Part shown: in pieces, positions 25,881 through 35,557 of the stretch
Layout of the letters: each line of letters begins with the position of its first letter
How positions within the stretch are numbered: the first letter of the stretch is position 1
Assembly (NCBI RefSeq): GCF_024734895.1
Contig: NZ_CP091430.1
Span: 226,001-290,000 of the forward strand
DNA: 64,000 nt
From: Paenibacillus spongiae
GTDB lineage: Bacteria; Bacillota; Bacilli; Paenibacillales; Paenibacillaceae
Direction: 5' to 3'
Notes under the pieces: generated by a model
The model's input: the letters and a program-made list of their open reading frames with translations, nothing else
Database searches by the model: none
What the model was told of the DNA's origin: nothing
Translations under genes and position numbers: made by a program

Positions 25881-28800
25881 TTATTGCAGCTGGCTGGGCC
25901 AGAGCACGAGCGAACGGTTGTCGCGTTCCGCTCCCATGGCGCGGAGCAAGTCGGCTGCGGCCGATTCGGTGATGTCTTCGCCGTTCCAACGCTCGACTTT
26001 TATTTTGCTCAAGGCTTGCCGGCGCAGAATGGTGCGGAACATTTGCTTTAGCATACCAGGATCTGCATGCGTGCCGTCGGCGATGTCGGTATCATTGCCT
26101 TTGTCTGGCTGGGGGTCTAAGGGCTCCCCGTCAATATCCGTACCGGGGATTTCCACGATCTTGCGGCCGTTGTTCTCCAGCCAGTAGAGCCAGCGTCCGT
26201 GATGCAGCACCAAATAATTGCCGCCCTTGCGGGCAAAGCCGGCTCCTCGAACAACCGGCCATTCCGCAGTCAGTCCGAATGGATTGGCCGGATCGACGGC
26301 GGATAACACCGTGATGTCATCGTCGTTGCTATGAGAGGCTAGCGGCTGATGGACGGAGGCGATCATCTCGCGCCGGGCGAATTGGAGCGCAGGCACCCCT
26401 TGAACGAGCAGTCCGCGCGTGACGACGCCCCAATGCTCCAGCTGCCGAAGCACAGGCAGCAGCTCATCCCAGCTGAACGGGGAGGTCTGCGCGACGAGCT
26501 CCTTGGACACGATGCCGCAGCTGTCCAGCAGATGCTGCGTCCAATGAAGCGCCGATTCGGAGAAGTCCGTTCCCGAGGCGGATATAACGGGCTGCGCCGG
26601 ATCACCATCACCATCGGCAGACGCGCCTGGAAGATCGATATCCGCAGCTTCCGTCAGAGAGCCGGTCCAATACCATCGGCCTTGGCCGGAGCCTGTCCTC
26701 GCAAGCTGCTTGCCTTTGGTCTGCAGCTGCAGCCGCAGCGGAGCGAACTGGTCATTGGACACATGCCCCTCCCAGACCAAGTCGATCAAGTCGGCAAGCA
26801 GCTCGGACGGTATCTTGCCGGTTTCGCGGCTGAGCCGGGTCAGGAAGCTTGCGCCGCCTCCCCGCAGCAGGGCGAGCAGCTCGGGATGCTTCGTCTCCTG
26901 GACGCGGCTGATGCTCTGATCGACATAGGGCGCGTACAGCGGCTTGGAATCGGCGAGGAAGAAGGCGATTTTGCCCTCTTTCTCGCCGTCTTCTTTCTTG
27001 CCGATCCAGACGATCTCGCCGGAGGCGCACAGCAGATCCAGCTCGTCCTTCCGATAGGCGGTCACGCGAGCAGGGAAAATAATCGATTCCCAATGAGAGG
27101 CCGGGAGGAAGAACCCCTGCAGGCGTCCGATCACGGTGCGCAAGCCATCGCTGCCGCTGAGCTGCGTCCCCGGGAGAGCGTGCTGGAGCAGTGCCATCTG
27201 GCTGCACCAGCGGACCGGATCGACCGGCCCGGCTTGCTTGCGCGCCTCCTCCATGGTTAGGCGGATCAGCCGTTTGGCTACGTTTCGGCTGGTCCAGATG
27301 CGTTCGTCCTCGCTCGCCGCGAAGGGAGCCTGTTCGATCCGGTCCATGGCAAGCAGGCTGTCGACGACATGCCGGGCCTGCTCCTCGGATAACGCATACC
27401 GGTGACGGAGGTCCTCGTCGGTGAAGGATATCCGGTGCTCGGCATATCGGCCGGCCACGAAGGCTATCGCTGCTTCGGTCTCGGGGAATGCCCCGTACAT
27501 CTCCAGCTCCTCGGTACAGATCCAGCGGATACCGTCCGCATCATTGGCGAACGAATAAGCCGTTATGCGTGCGGCATCCTGTAATTGATCCAACCAGCCG
27601 CGCACATCCATTCCCTCCGTCAGCTTGCCAAGCTCCTCCGTTGTCAGATCGCCGCGCTTCTTCAGAAGCGCATAGAGCTCCTCGGCGGTGGCGGGGATGT
27701 GCGCCGTGCTGTCCAGCCGCTCCGTCTCCGCCCTCATAATGCCGGGATCAACGGCGCTCTGCACCGCTTCCGTGCCGAACAGCTCGCCGGCGAGCGATTT
27801 GCTGACGCTGAGCAGCTGAAGCCGGGTAGCGTCGCTAAATCCCTCCCCCTCATAAATCTGCGCATTGACGTAATCCGCCAGAAATTGAATGGCGAACGGA
27901 GAAGGGCTATTCGTTTCTTTCACCACGATTTCGATTTGGCCCTCCGCGATGCTCGTTAACAGCTGCTTCAAGCCGTCCGCATCCATATAGACGTGAAGGC
28001 TTTCCCGCATGGCTTCCTGCAAGTAGGGAAAATGCTCCGCATAAGGCAGCGCGTGCTTCAGCAGCTCTTCGCTGCGAAGCCGCTTCTGCCACATTGGCGT
28101 GCGCGTAAAGCTGCGGGAGAGCAGGAGTGACGTCTCCGCAATCCGGCGGAAGGAGATTCCGAGCATGGGCGAGCCGGATATGGCTTCGGTGAGAAGGGGC
28201 TCGACGCTTCCCGGCGTAATATGCCACAGCGTCCGCAGCCAGGAGGCATCCCACTCGGGCAGCACCAGCTCGATGCCGTTATCCTTGGCGTTCCCGTATA
28301 GCCTATAGGGAAGCAGCTTCTCGAATTGGCGCTCGATTGCAAGCAGCCACGTCCGGTTCAAACGCCGGCCGAACGGATTATGGATAATGACGCGCTGTTG
28401 GTTGGTCAGGTCGCGGTAATGCTCGATCAATATGCGCCGCTCGGTCGGCAATCCCAGCGCTTTATGCTGCGCTTGAACGAGCTCGATCAGCTGGGTGGCC
28501 GCTTCGGAGTCGAGTCCGTAATCCCTATCGAGCCAGCGGATCACGGCATTGTTACGGTCCCGCTCGGCTGCCGTCTCCGCTGCGGACGATTTGCCGGTGC
28601 CGCCCGCCTGACTCCGGTCCAGCTCGAGCCGTTCCGACAGTTGACCCAGAAACTGCCCAAGCTGAACGCCCAGCTCGACGCGCCTGCCGCCCGGCTCATT
28701 CTTCCAGAACGGAATTTCGCTGAACCGGTTCGGCGCTTCCTTCACGTAGACGCGGTCCTGCTCGATCCGGCTGATCATCCAGGATGTCGTGCCCAGTTGA

Positions 28801-30449
28801 AAGACGTCGCCGGCGCGGCTTTCGTGGATATATTCTTCATCAAGCTCGCCGAGGTGAATCCGGCTGTCCGCATGATGCACAGGATACGCCGAGGTTTGCG
28901 GTATGGTGCCCACGCCGGTTATGGCGGCTACGGATGTATTAGCCCGCTTGCTCAGCAGATCAAGGTCGCGGTTCCAGTCGATGAGCGGGCGCATGAACGG
29001 ATAGAAGCCGGCAAGCACCTTGAGCGCGGCATCCAGCTGATCGCGCGTATAGTTACGGTAGCATTCACTGCCGGCAATAAGCCGGAGAAGCGCATCGACG
29101 GTCGTATTCCCGGCGGCGACGATGGCCGTGATCTGCTGGGAGAGCACATCGATGGGCTGATCCGGCAGCCGGATCTCTTCGATATCCCGCAGGACGATGT
29201 TGCGGCAGAGGACGGCCGCTTCCGGCAGCTGTCCGCGGCTTCGGGCGACGATGAAGCCGCGGCTGATATCGCCGACGGAATGCCCTGCCCGGCCGATGCG
29301 CTGAATGCCGGAGGCGGCATCCATAGGAGGGTCGACCTGCAGCACGAGGTCGACATGGCCGACGTCGATGCCCAGCTCCAGCGATGAGGTGGCGACGAGG
29401 CAGCGCAGCTCCCCGTTCTTCAGCATCCCTTCCACTTCAAGCCGACGCTCGCGCGCCAAGCTGCCGTGATGAGCGCGAGCGAATTCGAAGCCGGTCTGCT
29501 CATTCAGCCGCAGCACAAGCCGCTCGCACAGCCTGCGGCTGTTGACGAACAGCAGCACGGACCGCGCCCCGGTCATCAGCTGCAGCAGCCGATCGACGAT
29601 CGGCAGCCACACGCCTTCGCCCGATTTGGCCGTCAGACTGAAATCGGGCATCGTTACCCTCACCTGGATCGACTTTACCATGGCGCTCTCGACAATCGTG
29701 ACCGGCCGAGGGGAATAGCCAAGCGGATGCGGCGTGTCCGCGGTCATGGGCGCGGATGAATCCCAGCCGCCCAGGAAGCGGGCCACCCGCTCGAGCGGCT
29801 TCTGCGTCGCGGAGACGCCGATGCGTTGAATTGGCTCGGGACACCATGCCGAAAGCCGCTCCAGCGTAAGGGACAGATGAGCGCCGCGCTTATCTCCTGC
29901 AATTCCGTGGATTTCATCGACGATGACCGACCATACGGTCTGTAGCATCGCGCGCCCCTTCTCCGAGGTCAGCATCAAATAAAGCGATTCCGGCGTCGTC
30001 ACCAGGACATCAGGCGGCCGGCGGAGCATCTTGGCCCTTTCGCTTGAAGGGGTATCCCCTGTTCGAACGGCCGTGCGGATGCCCGGCCATGCGGGACCGC
30101 CCGACTCCGCTTGGCTGGCGGCGTAATGCTCGATCGCCTCCATGAAGCGGGTCAGATGATGCTGGATATCATTGTTTAATGCTTTCAGCGGCGTGACATA
30201 CAGAATGCGAACACCCGGCTTCCATCCGGAACGGGTGGAGGCTTTGGCCTTAGCAAGCTTGTCCAGGCAGGGCATAAGTGCCGCAAGCGTCTTCCCGGAA
30301 CCGGTTGGAGCCGCGATGAGCGTGTGCCGGCCGGAGAGAATGGAAGCCCACGCCTGCAGCTGGACATCTGTCGGTTCCCCGAACGTCCGGGAGAACCAGC
30401 CGGCGAGAGTAGGGTGGAATACGGAAAGGGCAGGTGATTGCTGGGACAA
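25881..30449 (-). CDS. lhr: Lhr-type large DEAD/DEAH-box helicase
   Basis: A 1522-residue superfamily 2 helicase, the full length of bacterial Lhr proteins (about 1400-1540). The N-terminal core holds Walker A APTGSGKTLAAL, VTPLKALNND, VTTPESLYLML, the DEAH-like VDEIHGIAG, SATQKP, LVATSSLELGIDVG and QRIGRAGHS. A winged-helix and Lhr-specific region follow, then a long C-terminal extension typical of the bacterial form. Known Lhr proteins unwind DNA and RNA-DNA hybrids 3'-5' and are DNA-damage associated. TTG 30449 lies about 10 bases from GAAGGAG; an out-of-frame ATG lies between. The gene stands alone and is the largest in the window. Confidence 0.94.
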   Translation of the reverse strand: MSQQSPALSVFHPTLAGWFSRTFGEPTDVQLQAWASILSGRHTLIAAPTGSGKTLAALMPCLDKLAKAKASTRSGWKPGVRILYVTPLKALNNDIQHHLTRFMEAIEHYAASQAESGGPAWPGIRTAVRTGDTPSSERAKMLRRPPDVLVTTPESLYLMLTSEKGRAMLQTVWSVIVDEIHGIAGDKRGAHLSLTLERLSAWCPEPIQRIGVSATQKPLERVARFLGGWDSSAPMTADTPHPLGYSPRPVTIVESAMVKSIQVRVTMPDFSLTAKSGEGVWLPIVDRLLQLMTGARSVLLFVNSRRLCERLVLRLNEQTGFEFARAHHGSLARERRLEVEGMLKNGELRCLVATSSLELGIDVGHVDLVLQVDPPMDAASGIQRIGRAGHSVGDISRGFIVARSRGQLPEAAVLCRNIVLRDIEEIRLPDQPIDVLSQQITAIVAAGNTTVDALLRLIAGSECYRNYTRDQLDAALKVLAGFYPFMRPLIDWNRDLDLLSKRANTSVAAITGVGTIPQTSAYPVHHADSRIHLGELDEEYIHESRAGDVFQLGTTSWMISRIEQDRVYVKEAPNRFSEIPFWKNEPGGRRVELGVQLGQFLGQLSERLELDRSQAGGTGKSSAAETAAERDRNNAVIRWLDRDYGLDSEAATQLIELVQAQHKALGLPTERRILIEHYRDLTNQQRVIIHNPFGRRLNRTWLLAIERQFEKLLPYRLYGNAKDNGIELVLPEWDASWLRTLWHITPGSVEPLLTEAISGSPMLGISFRRIAETSLLLSRSFTRTPMWQKRLRSEELLKHALPYAEHFPYLQEAMRESLHVYMDADGLKQLLTSIAEGQIEIVVKETNSPSPFAIQFLADYVNAQIYEGEGFSDATRLQLLSVSKSLAGELFGTEAVQSAVDPGIMRAETERLDSTAHIPATAEELYALLKKRGDLTTEELGKLTEGMDVRGWLDQLQDAARITAYSFANDADGIRWICTEELEMYGAFPETEAAIAFVAGRYAEHRISFTDEDLRHRYALSEEQARHVVDSLLAMDRIEQAPFAASEDERIWTSRNVAKRLIRLTMEEARKQAGPVDPVRWCSQMALLQHALPGTQLSGSDGLRTVIGRLQGFFLPASHWESIIFPARVTAYRKDELDLLCASGEIVWIGKKEDGEKEGKIAFFLADSKPLYAPYVDQSISRVQETKHPELLALLRGGGASFLTRLSRETGKIPSELLADLIDLVWEGHVSNDQFAPLRLQLQTKGKQLARTGSGQGRWYWTGSLTEAADIDLPGASADGDGDPAQPVISASGTDFSESALHWTQHLLDSCGIVSKELVAQTSPFSWDELLPVLRQLEHWGVVTRGLLVQGVPALQFARREMIASVHQPLASHSNDDDITVLSAVDPANPFGLTAEWPVVRGAGFARKGGNYLVLHHGRWLYWLENNGRKIVEIPGTDIDGEPLDPQPDKGNDTDIADGTHADPGMLKQMFRTILRRQALSKIKVERWNGEDITESAAADLLRAMGAERDNRSLVLWPSQLQ

Positions 30450-30685
30450 GGGACATCGGCTCCTTCGCGGCTTAATGGTTTCGCAAGCAAAGTTCTACAT
30501 GTCGTTTTCTATATTTAGGTGCGACCGTTCGCTGATGCAAACAGGCTCATTAAACAGGACCCAATAGAAGGTAAGCGGGATCAGGCATTCACGGATTCAT
30601 TATACCTTTTTTTGGTCAGTTTGCGAGCGGACGGTCATATGTATAGAGGTAACATCATGGCTGCTGCGCAGCGGGAGGTTATCGG

Positions 30686-31111
30686 ATGGGAAGATGGCGG
30701 AATAGCTTGGAAGAACGGTGGAACGAGTGGGTTCAGGTAGAGGATGCGGTGAGCCTGACGCTGGCTGGACGCAGCGTTCTGCGGGTGGCAGGGGCGCGCA
30801 CCCCCCGTCTATTGACGCCTGCCTCGAAGGCTGTGCGCATAACCGAGCTCAACCGAGTCGACGGCAAGTATGAAGCGGGGCTGGCCTGCTTCTGTCTTGG
30901 GGAGATGCCGGTCGAGGAACGGCCGGTCTTTCTGGCTGCCTGGCACGAGCGGCTTGGCGCGGGCGCGACGGCTGTACTCGCGGACCGGCGGAGCGAGGGA
31001 TGCGAGTCGGCAATGGAGCTGCACGAAATGTTCGCTCCGGTCGCTGCGCAGCTGGACGTACAGGTCGGCCGCACGTTCTGGTGGGTGAGATACCGGGTAC
31101 GCGGCGAGTAA
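30686..31111 (+). CDS. Hypothetical protein
   Basis: A 141-residue soluble protein. GGGAGG lies 7 bases before ATG 30686 and codon usage matches the surroundings, so it is probably real. It contains AVSLTLAGRSVLRVAGARTP, then CLGEMPVEERPVFLAAWHER and GAGATAVLADRR, an arrangement loosely reminiscent of a small Rossmann-like methyltransferase that has lost motif I. It ends TFWWVRYRVRGE. I recognise no family. It lies divergently from the Lhr helicase and converges on the NlpC/P60 gene. Confidence 0.65.
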   Translation: MGRWRNSLEERWNEWVQVEDAVSLTLAGRSVLRVAGARTPRLLTPASKAVRITELNRVDGKYEAGLACFCLGEMPVEERPVFLAAWHERLGAGATAVLADRRSEGCESAMELHEMFAPVAAQLDVQVGRTFWWVRYRVRGE

Positions 31112-31248
31112 TCTCCGGTCGGCGGCCGGCGTTACTACAGGGCCTATCGTCCCAAGAAGAACAACAAAGCCGCAATGCTCGTCATCATCGACAACCACTG
31201 CGGCTTATATTGTGTAATTCGACATCGTGAAGGATGCCGATTTACGTC

Positions 31249-31749
31249 TTAATCCACGTCCACGCCGTCGACTGCTTCGTCAGACGGTTCGTCGGCATAT
31301 TTCGTATACGTTGCGGTGCTCATTACGCGGCGGGCCGTGACATACCGTTTCACGTAATAGGAATCGCTGAGACCGCTAATGGTTACGCCTTTGCTGGAGG
31401 AAGAATGCGCGAACTTGCCGTCTCCAACATAGATGCCGACATGAGAGATACCTTTACCGCTCGTATTGAAGAATACGAGGTCGCCGGCGATCAGGTCGTT
31501 CTTCGCGACTTTCTTGCCAAGCTTGGATTGGGAGGAGGATGCATGCGGAATCGATACGCCGAGTTTCTTGAACACGTACATCGTAAATCCGGAGCAATCG
31601 AATCCCTTGGTAGTTGTACCACCGTAGTTGTACGGTGTGCCGATTACGTCCTTGATGACTTCATCCATTCTGGAATCTGCGAAAACGCTTCCAGCTTGGA
31701 ATGTCAACAATAAAGCCAGACCAACCAGCAGAGCGGAAACCTTCTTCAA
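31249..31749 (-). CDS. Secreted NlpC/P60 peptidoglycan endopeptidase
   Basis: A 166-residue exported cysteine peptidase that cuts stem peptides of peptidoglycan. Residues 1-24 are a signal peptide (MKKVSALLVGLALLLTFQAG, cleavage near VFADS). The catalytic Cys is in KGFDCSGFTMYV, the His in GISHVGIYVGDGKFAHSS. It is a bare catalytic domain without LysM or SH3 repeats. TTG 31749 is the start, with GGAAGGGG 9 bases upstream. A c-di-AMP riboswitch occupies the leader, so expression should fall when c-di-AMP is high, linking wall hydrolysis to osmotic state. Confidence 0.94.
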   Translation of the reverse strand: MKKVSALLVGLALLLTFQAGSVFADSRMDEVIKDVIGTPYNYGGTTTKGFDCSGFTMYVFKKLGVSIPHASSSQSKLGKKVAKNDLIAGDLVFFNTSGKGISHVGIYVGDGKFAHSSSSKGVTISGLSDSYYVKRYVTARRVMSTATYTKYADEPSDEAVDGVDVD

Positions 31750-31769
31750 AGATAGAAACCCCTTCCAAT

Positions 31770-31896
31770 GCCTACGAGGTTAGCTGTGGGGTTCGGTTGA
31801 AGGTCTCCCTATGATCGCCTCAGGCATCCGGTCCGTCCGGCTGCCGGGATCAATTCACCCAGAGTGGTTCCCCCGTTTCCCTTGCGGGAATTCGGC
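31770..31896 (-). ncRNA. c-di-AMP riboswitch (ydaO/yuaA type)
   Basis: Read on the minus strand, the leader contains the hallmark segments in order: GCCGAATTCCCGC, GGGTGAA, AGGGAGACC, CAACCGAACCCC and the invariant 3' end AGCTAACCTCGTAGGC (31770-31785). This class binds cyclic di-AMP and usually switches downstream genes off; it typically controls cell-wall hydrolases and ion/osmolyte transporters. Only 20 bases separate it from the start codon of the NlpC/P60 gene, including its ribosome binding site, so control may involve translation or a terminator formed within the aptamer end. Confidence 0.93.
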
Positions 31897-32408
31897 AAAA
31901 ATTTCATTCTCGCTATTTATTCGATTATTTTCATCTTTTCCCTTCTAAGTTCACAATTTGTTCACAAATTAGAATTCTAAGAGTGCAACTTTTTTGCAAT
32001 TTGCCCGTAAAGGATTCGAATTTCGATAGAAGAGTGAAAAGGCGATCATTTACAAATCATTTTTCGAGATATATGCGTTTCTGCTAGAAGCCAATCGAAG
32101 AGGAGAGAAGCCGGCTCGCCTCCATTGGACTGCCGTTATGCAAGGCCGCGCCTTGTCGCTGGCATCTGCGCCGGTGTTCTTTGCGGATGCTTGCCGTTAT
32201 ACGGTATGCCGCCGTAATCGTACAGCGGATTTTGATTGCCTGTGTACGATGCTATGAACATACTGTACCTCTTTATTACGCCTGCGTAGCGGATCGTCAT
32301 CATGAAGGAGCAACAACAAGAGGCTGAGCGGAATCTTTCCGCTGAGCCTCTTGTTTTCATATGTTCAATCAGATGAAACTTTACGGTATTTGCTTTGCTT
32401 CGATTGAA
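31897..32408. other. AT-rich intergenic region upstream of the riboswitch
   Basis: Bases 31897-32100 are AT-rich and should hold the promoter of the riboswitch transcript (minus strand). Bases 32100-32310 hold no convincing gene. A 19-bp near-perfect hairpin (AACAAGAGGCTGAGCGGAA with TTCCGCTGAGCCTCTTGTT, 32315-32355) lies after the membrane protein gene at 32409 and probably acts as its terminator; on the plus strand it is followed by TTTTC. Confidence 0.6.
32315..32355 (-). terminator. Probable terminator of the membrane protein gene
   Basis: A 19-bp stem with one mismatch and a 3-base loop, about 55 bases after the stop codon of the minus-strand membrane gene. Confidence 0.6.
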
Positions 32409-33224
32409 TTATATCTGCTTCGAATGCCATACCTCATATTGCGAGGCGACCGTCCACACTTTGATGATCGTACGCACCAGATGGTAGCTTTGATTCAAGA
32501 TGAGCGCGAACAGGCCTGCCCACAGCATGGAGGCGGAGGTTACCGTCAAGCCGGCCAGCAGCGCGATTGCCCACATGACGATGGAGATCCCCACGAATGG
32601 GAAGATGTGCCGAAGCGCGCTCCATAGCGCCTTCATGGCACCGCCGCCCGATACCGCTCCGAATTGCATCGCGAGAAAGAGCAGATGGAGCAAGAGCGCC
32701 CATGCGATCCAGCCTCCTGCCCAAGGGCCGGTCCGCTGCAGGAGCTCGATAATCGAATGGCTCGAGAGAAGGACATCGAGCGCCCGCGGGAGCAGCCATA
32801 CGGCAGGTGCTAACGTTAGGATCGTCTCCATAAAATAGAGCAGGGCCACCGGCTTCCACGCCGCCCGAATCCCTTGCAGAAATTTGGTGCCGCCTTCATC
32901 CGTCGTATGGTGGAGCGAATACAGCAGACCGGCGTTTATGAGGGGCGTCAGGATGATCCGTCCCGCAAGCAGACTGCCGAACAGCCACAAATAAGGGCGC
33001 ACCATGTCGGTTTTGAGCAGCTGGAACTGGGCTTCCGTCAAGAACATCTGAACGGCGTTATCCACGCCAAGCGTATCGGGGTAGCGTCTAAGCAGCGGGA
33101 CAATGATCGACTCGATCGTTCGATATAAGAAAAAGCCCCACAGCAGCTCATAGAGGAACAGCAGAATAATAATGTAAAAATGCTTTAATGTTCGGTGCCA
33201 GCCTTGCTTCAAATAGCTTCTCAC
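32409..33224 (-). CDS. Multi-pass membrane protein of unknown function
   Basis: A 271-residue protein with about six transmembrane segments, including HFYIIILLFLYELLWGFFLY, PLINAGLLYSL, WIAWALLLHLLFLAMQFG and GISIVMWAIALLAGLTV. GTG 33224 is chosen because AAAGGAGG lies 7 bases upstream; an earlier in-frame ATG at 33242 would place that site inside the gene. It resembles uncharacterised membrane proteins of Paenibacillaceae; no transport or catalytic motif is seen. It lies about 100 bases downstream of the M1 peptidase on the same strand and may be cotranscribed with it. Confidence 0.75.
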   Translation of the reverse strand: MRSYLKQGWHRTLKHFYIIILLFLYELLWGFFLYRTIESIIVPLLRRYPDTLGVDNAVQMFLTEAQFQLLKTDMVRPYLWLFGSLLAGRIILTPLINAGLLYSLHHTTDEGGTKFLQGIRAAWKPVALLYFMETILTLAPAVWLLPRALDVLLSSHSIIELLQRTGPWAGGWIAWALLLHLLFLAMQFGAVSGGGAMKALWSALRHIFPFVGISIVMWAIALLAGLTVTSASMLWAGLFALILNQSYHLVRTIIKVWTVASQYEVWHSKQI

Positions 33225-33325
33225 GCGAGCGCCTCCTTTCATTCCTGGTTATTTCGTGATCGACAGCGGCAGACGGGCGGGGCGGCTAGGCGGCCCCGCG
33301 CCGGTCTCTGTTTTCATAGGGACGA

Positions 33326-35329
33326 TTACCATGCCAGCGACGTAAACAGACCCTCGACAAATTTGGAGACGGCGATGTTCCAGCGCGTCCGGGTCTTCTC
33401 CGGAAGGTCCGCCTTCATGAAATTATTGTTGCGCTTATTGTCCAGCACGTTGGCGTTCTTCGGATCGATTGCAGCCCAGATGAGCGGGGAGGCATGCACC
33501 ATTTTGAACTGGACATGGGTTTCATGGCCATCCCATGTCTTGGGCATGGTCGTCCCGTCCGCGAACTGGAATACGATCGGCACCGGACCGTTGGTTCCTC
33601 CGCGTTTTTTGATTAGCACGATCGATTCGTACAGTTTCGTCCCGCCTTCCTCAACCGGACGCACATGGACCGATTCTACGGCGTAGTCGGCCATTTCCTT
33701 GCCGTATACGAATTGACTGAAGTACTCATTCCATTTGGTCCGGGTCACTTGCTCGACTACGCGCTGAAAATCGGCAGTGGACGGATGCTTGAACTTATAT
33801 TTCTGAAAATAGGTTCTTAATATCTTCCGCATGGCCTGCGGGCCAACCTGTTTCTCAATGCCCACCAGCACCAGCTTGGCACGCATGTACACATTTTCCG
33901 CATAATGATTGTGGCTGTTGTAGGACCAGGATAATTGCTTGAGCGGCGCGGGGTCGGTCATGTAGCTGGCCTCCACCGGCAGATTGGGCTCAACGCCGTA
34001 TACGCTCTCCATCAATTTGTCCTCGGCATAGGAAGTAAACCCTTCATCGAGCCATGCTTCCTCGAATTCGTTGGTCGCGACCATGCCGTACCAATATTGA
34101 TGGCCGATTTCATGTACGACCGTGCGCTCCAGCTCGTAGCCGGGGTTTGCATTCTCAGCCGAGAACGCCGTCACGAGAGTGGGGTACTCCATCCCGCCTG
34201 CGCCATTGCCGCCTTTGGGCGGTACGACGATCGAGAGGGTCGAATAGGGGTATGACCCGTACCACTCCGCATACTTGGCAAGCGCCGACTTGGCGGCATG
34301 CAGATAGCGGTCCTTCAGGTCGGCGTGATGCGGGTCGAGATAGAGCTTGATGCGGACGCCGGGTACGCCATCGGTAGAGAACGGTTCCTCGGTGTAGAGG
34401 AAATCGGGTGAAGCGGACCAGCCGAAGTCATGTACGTCGTCGGCGTAGAACTGGTATGTCCTGCGTTCATTGGCAATGGTGGTCGGTTTGGTCTGGAAGC
34501 CGGTTGCGGCAACCTTATACGATTCGGGAACATTGATTTTGACGCTGTAGATGCCGAAGTCGCTGTAAAACTCCGAATTTCCGTGATACTGGTGAACATT
34601 CCATCCTTCTGTCGTTCGCCCTCGGGTGCCGGCTGTCTCATAAACGGCCAGCTTCGGGAACCATTGCCCTGCCATTACGAAATCGCCGGAATAGCCCATG
34701 CGGGCGAAGACTTCGGGCAGCTTCACTTCGAACTTCATCCGCAGCGTCACGCTTGAGCCTGCCGGTACGGGACCGGGCAAGCGGAGCTTGGCCAGCGTTT
34801 GGTCGTTCGTATTGCCGTCGTCGGGCTGTACGTAATGAAGCCGGGGCAGGAGGCTGCTGCCCTCCGTGGTCTCGAGCGTATCGATGCGCATGCTGCCGGT
34901 GCTGGCCAGCGTCGCTTTGTCATTGCGGAGCTTGCCGCCCGATTCGCGCATGAACGTCGAGTTCTTGGACTGAAAGGCATTCGGATAGAGGTGAAAATAG
35001 AGCTCGGACACCGGATTTTTGCCCGGGTTTGTCCAAGTTACGGTCTGCTCGCCGTGCAGCGTCTTGTTCTTCTCGTCAAGCTGAACGCCGATATGATACT
35101 CGACGACCCTCTTGCTGAGCTCCACGGGCTTGGGCTGCATGACAGAGTCCGGCTCGGGCGTGGACTGGGGGACAGGCTTCGCGCGCGGAGCGGTATTGGC
35201 TTTTGCAGGAGCGAAAGCATATGTGTATTGCGAAAGCCAGGCATCTCCGAATCCCTCCCGGGCCGTTACGCCGATCAGGACGGCTGCGAGCACAAAGAGC
35301 AGTAAACGTTTGGCGTGACGTGGCGTCAT
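33326..35329 (-). CDS. M1-family metallopeptidase, membrane-anchored or exported
   Basis: A 667-residue zinc aminopeptidase-like protein. The zinc site is complete: HEIGHQ followed by Glu in EAWLDEGF at the H-E-x-x-H-x18-E spacing. The substrate-positioning GxMEN motif appears as GGMEYP, so the N-terminal-amine-binding Asn is replaced by Tyr. ATG 35329 starts MTPRHAKRLLLFVLAAVLIG, a signal anchor or signal peptide; GGGAGGGAA lies upstream. A Pro-rich linker (about residues 45-70) precedes the N-terminal beta domain. Probably degrades peptides outside the membrane; exact specificity unknown. Confidence 0.9.
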   Translation of the reverse strand: MTPRHAKRLLLFVLAAVLIGVTAREGFGDAWLSQYTYAFAPAKANTAPRAKPVPQSTPEPDSVMQPKPVELSKRVVEYHIGVQLDEKNKTLHGEQTVTWTNPGKNPVSELYFHLYPNAFQSKNSTFMRESGGKLRNDKATLASTGSMRIDTLETTEGSSLLPRLHYVQPDDGNTNDQTLAKLRLPGPVPAGSSVTLRMKFEVKLPEVFARMGYSGDFVMAGQWFPKLAVYETAGTRGRTTEGWNVHQYHGNSEFYSDFGIYSVKINVPESYKVAATGFQTKPTTIANERRTYQFYADDVHDFGWSASPDFLYTEEPFSTDGVPGVRIKLYLDPHHADLKDRYLHAAKSALAKYAEWYGSYPYSTLSIVVPPKGGNGAGGMEYPTLVTAFSAENANPGYELERTVVHEIGHQYWYGMVATNEFEEAWLDEGFTSYAEDKLMESVYGVEPNLPVEASYMTDPAPLKQLSWSYNSHNHYAENVYMRAKLVLVGIEKQVGPQAMRKILRTYFQKYKFKHPSTADFQRVVEQVTRTKWNEYFSQFVYGKEMADYAVESVHVRPVEEGGTKLYESIVLIKKRGGTNGPVPIVFQFADGTTMPKTWDGHETHVQFKMVHASPLIWAAIDPKNANVLDNKRNNNFMKADLPEKTRTRWNIAVSKFVEGLFTSLAW

Positions 35330-35557
35330 TGAACGATTCCCTCCCGTTGACAAGCATCTACAGCATGTATATGTTTGCTTTTCGCGGATTATTAGCTAAA
35401 ATGGAATTAATGTGCGGACAGGCAGAAAAGCTGCACAGGACGCGGATTTCGGCAACCTTAAGAGATCGGAAGCCGCATTGGAAATATGGTTCATCGATGA
35501 AGACGAACCTGCATGAAGCAGGCGGGTTGAATATAGCGGAAGGTGGGAATAAGGAGC

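Noticed and set aside
31160..31210. Inverted repeat AAGCCGCA...TGCGGCTT as a terminator between converging genes
   Set aside because: The loop of about 24 bases and the lack of a T-run make it weak; it may be a chance pair.
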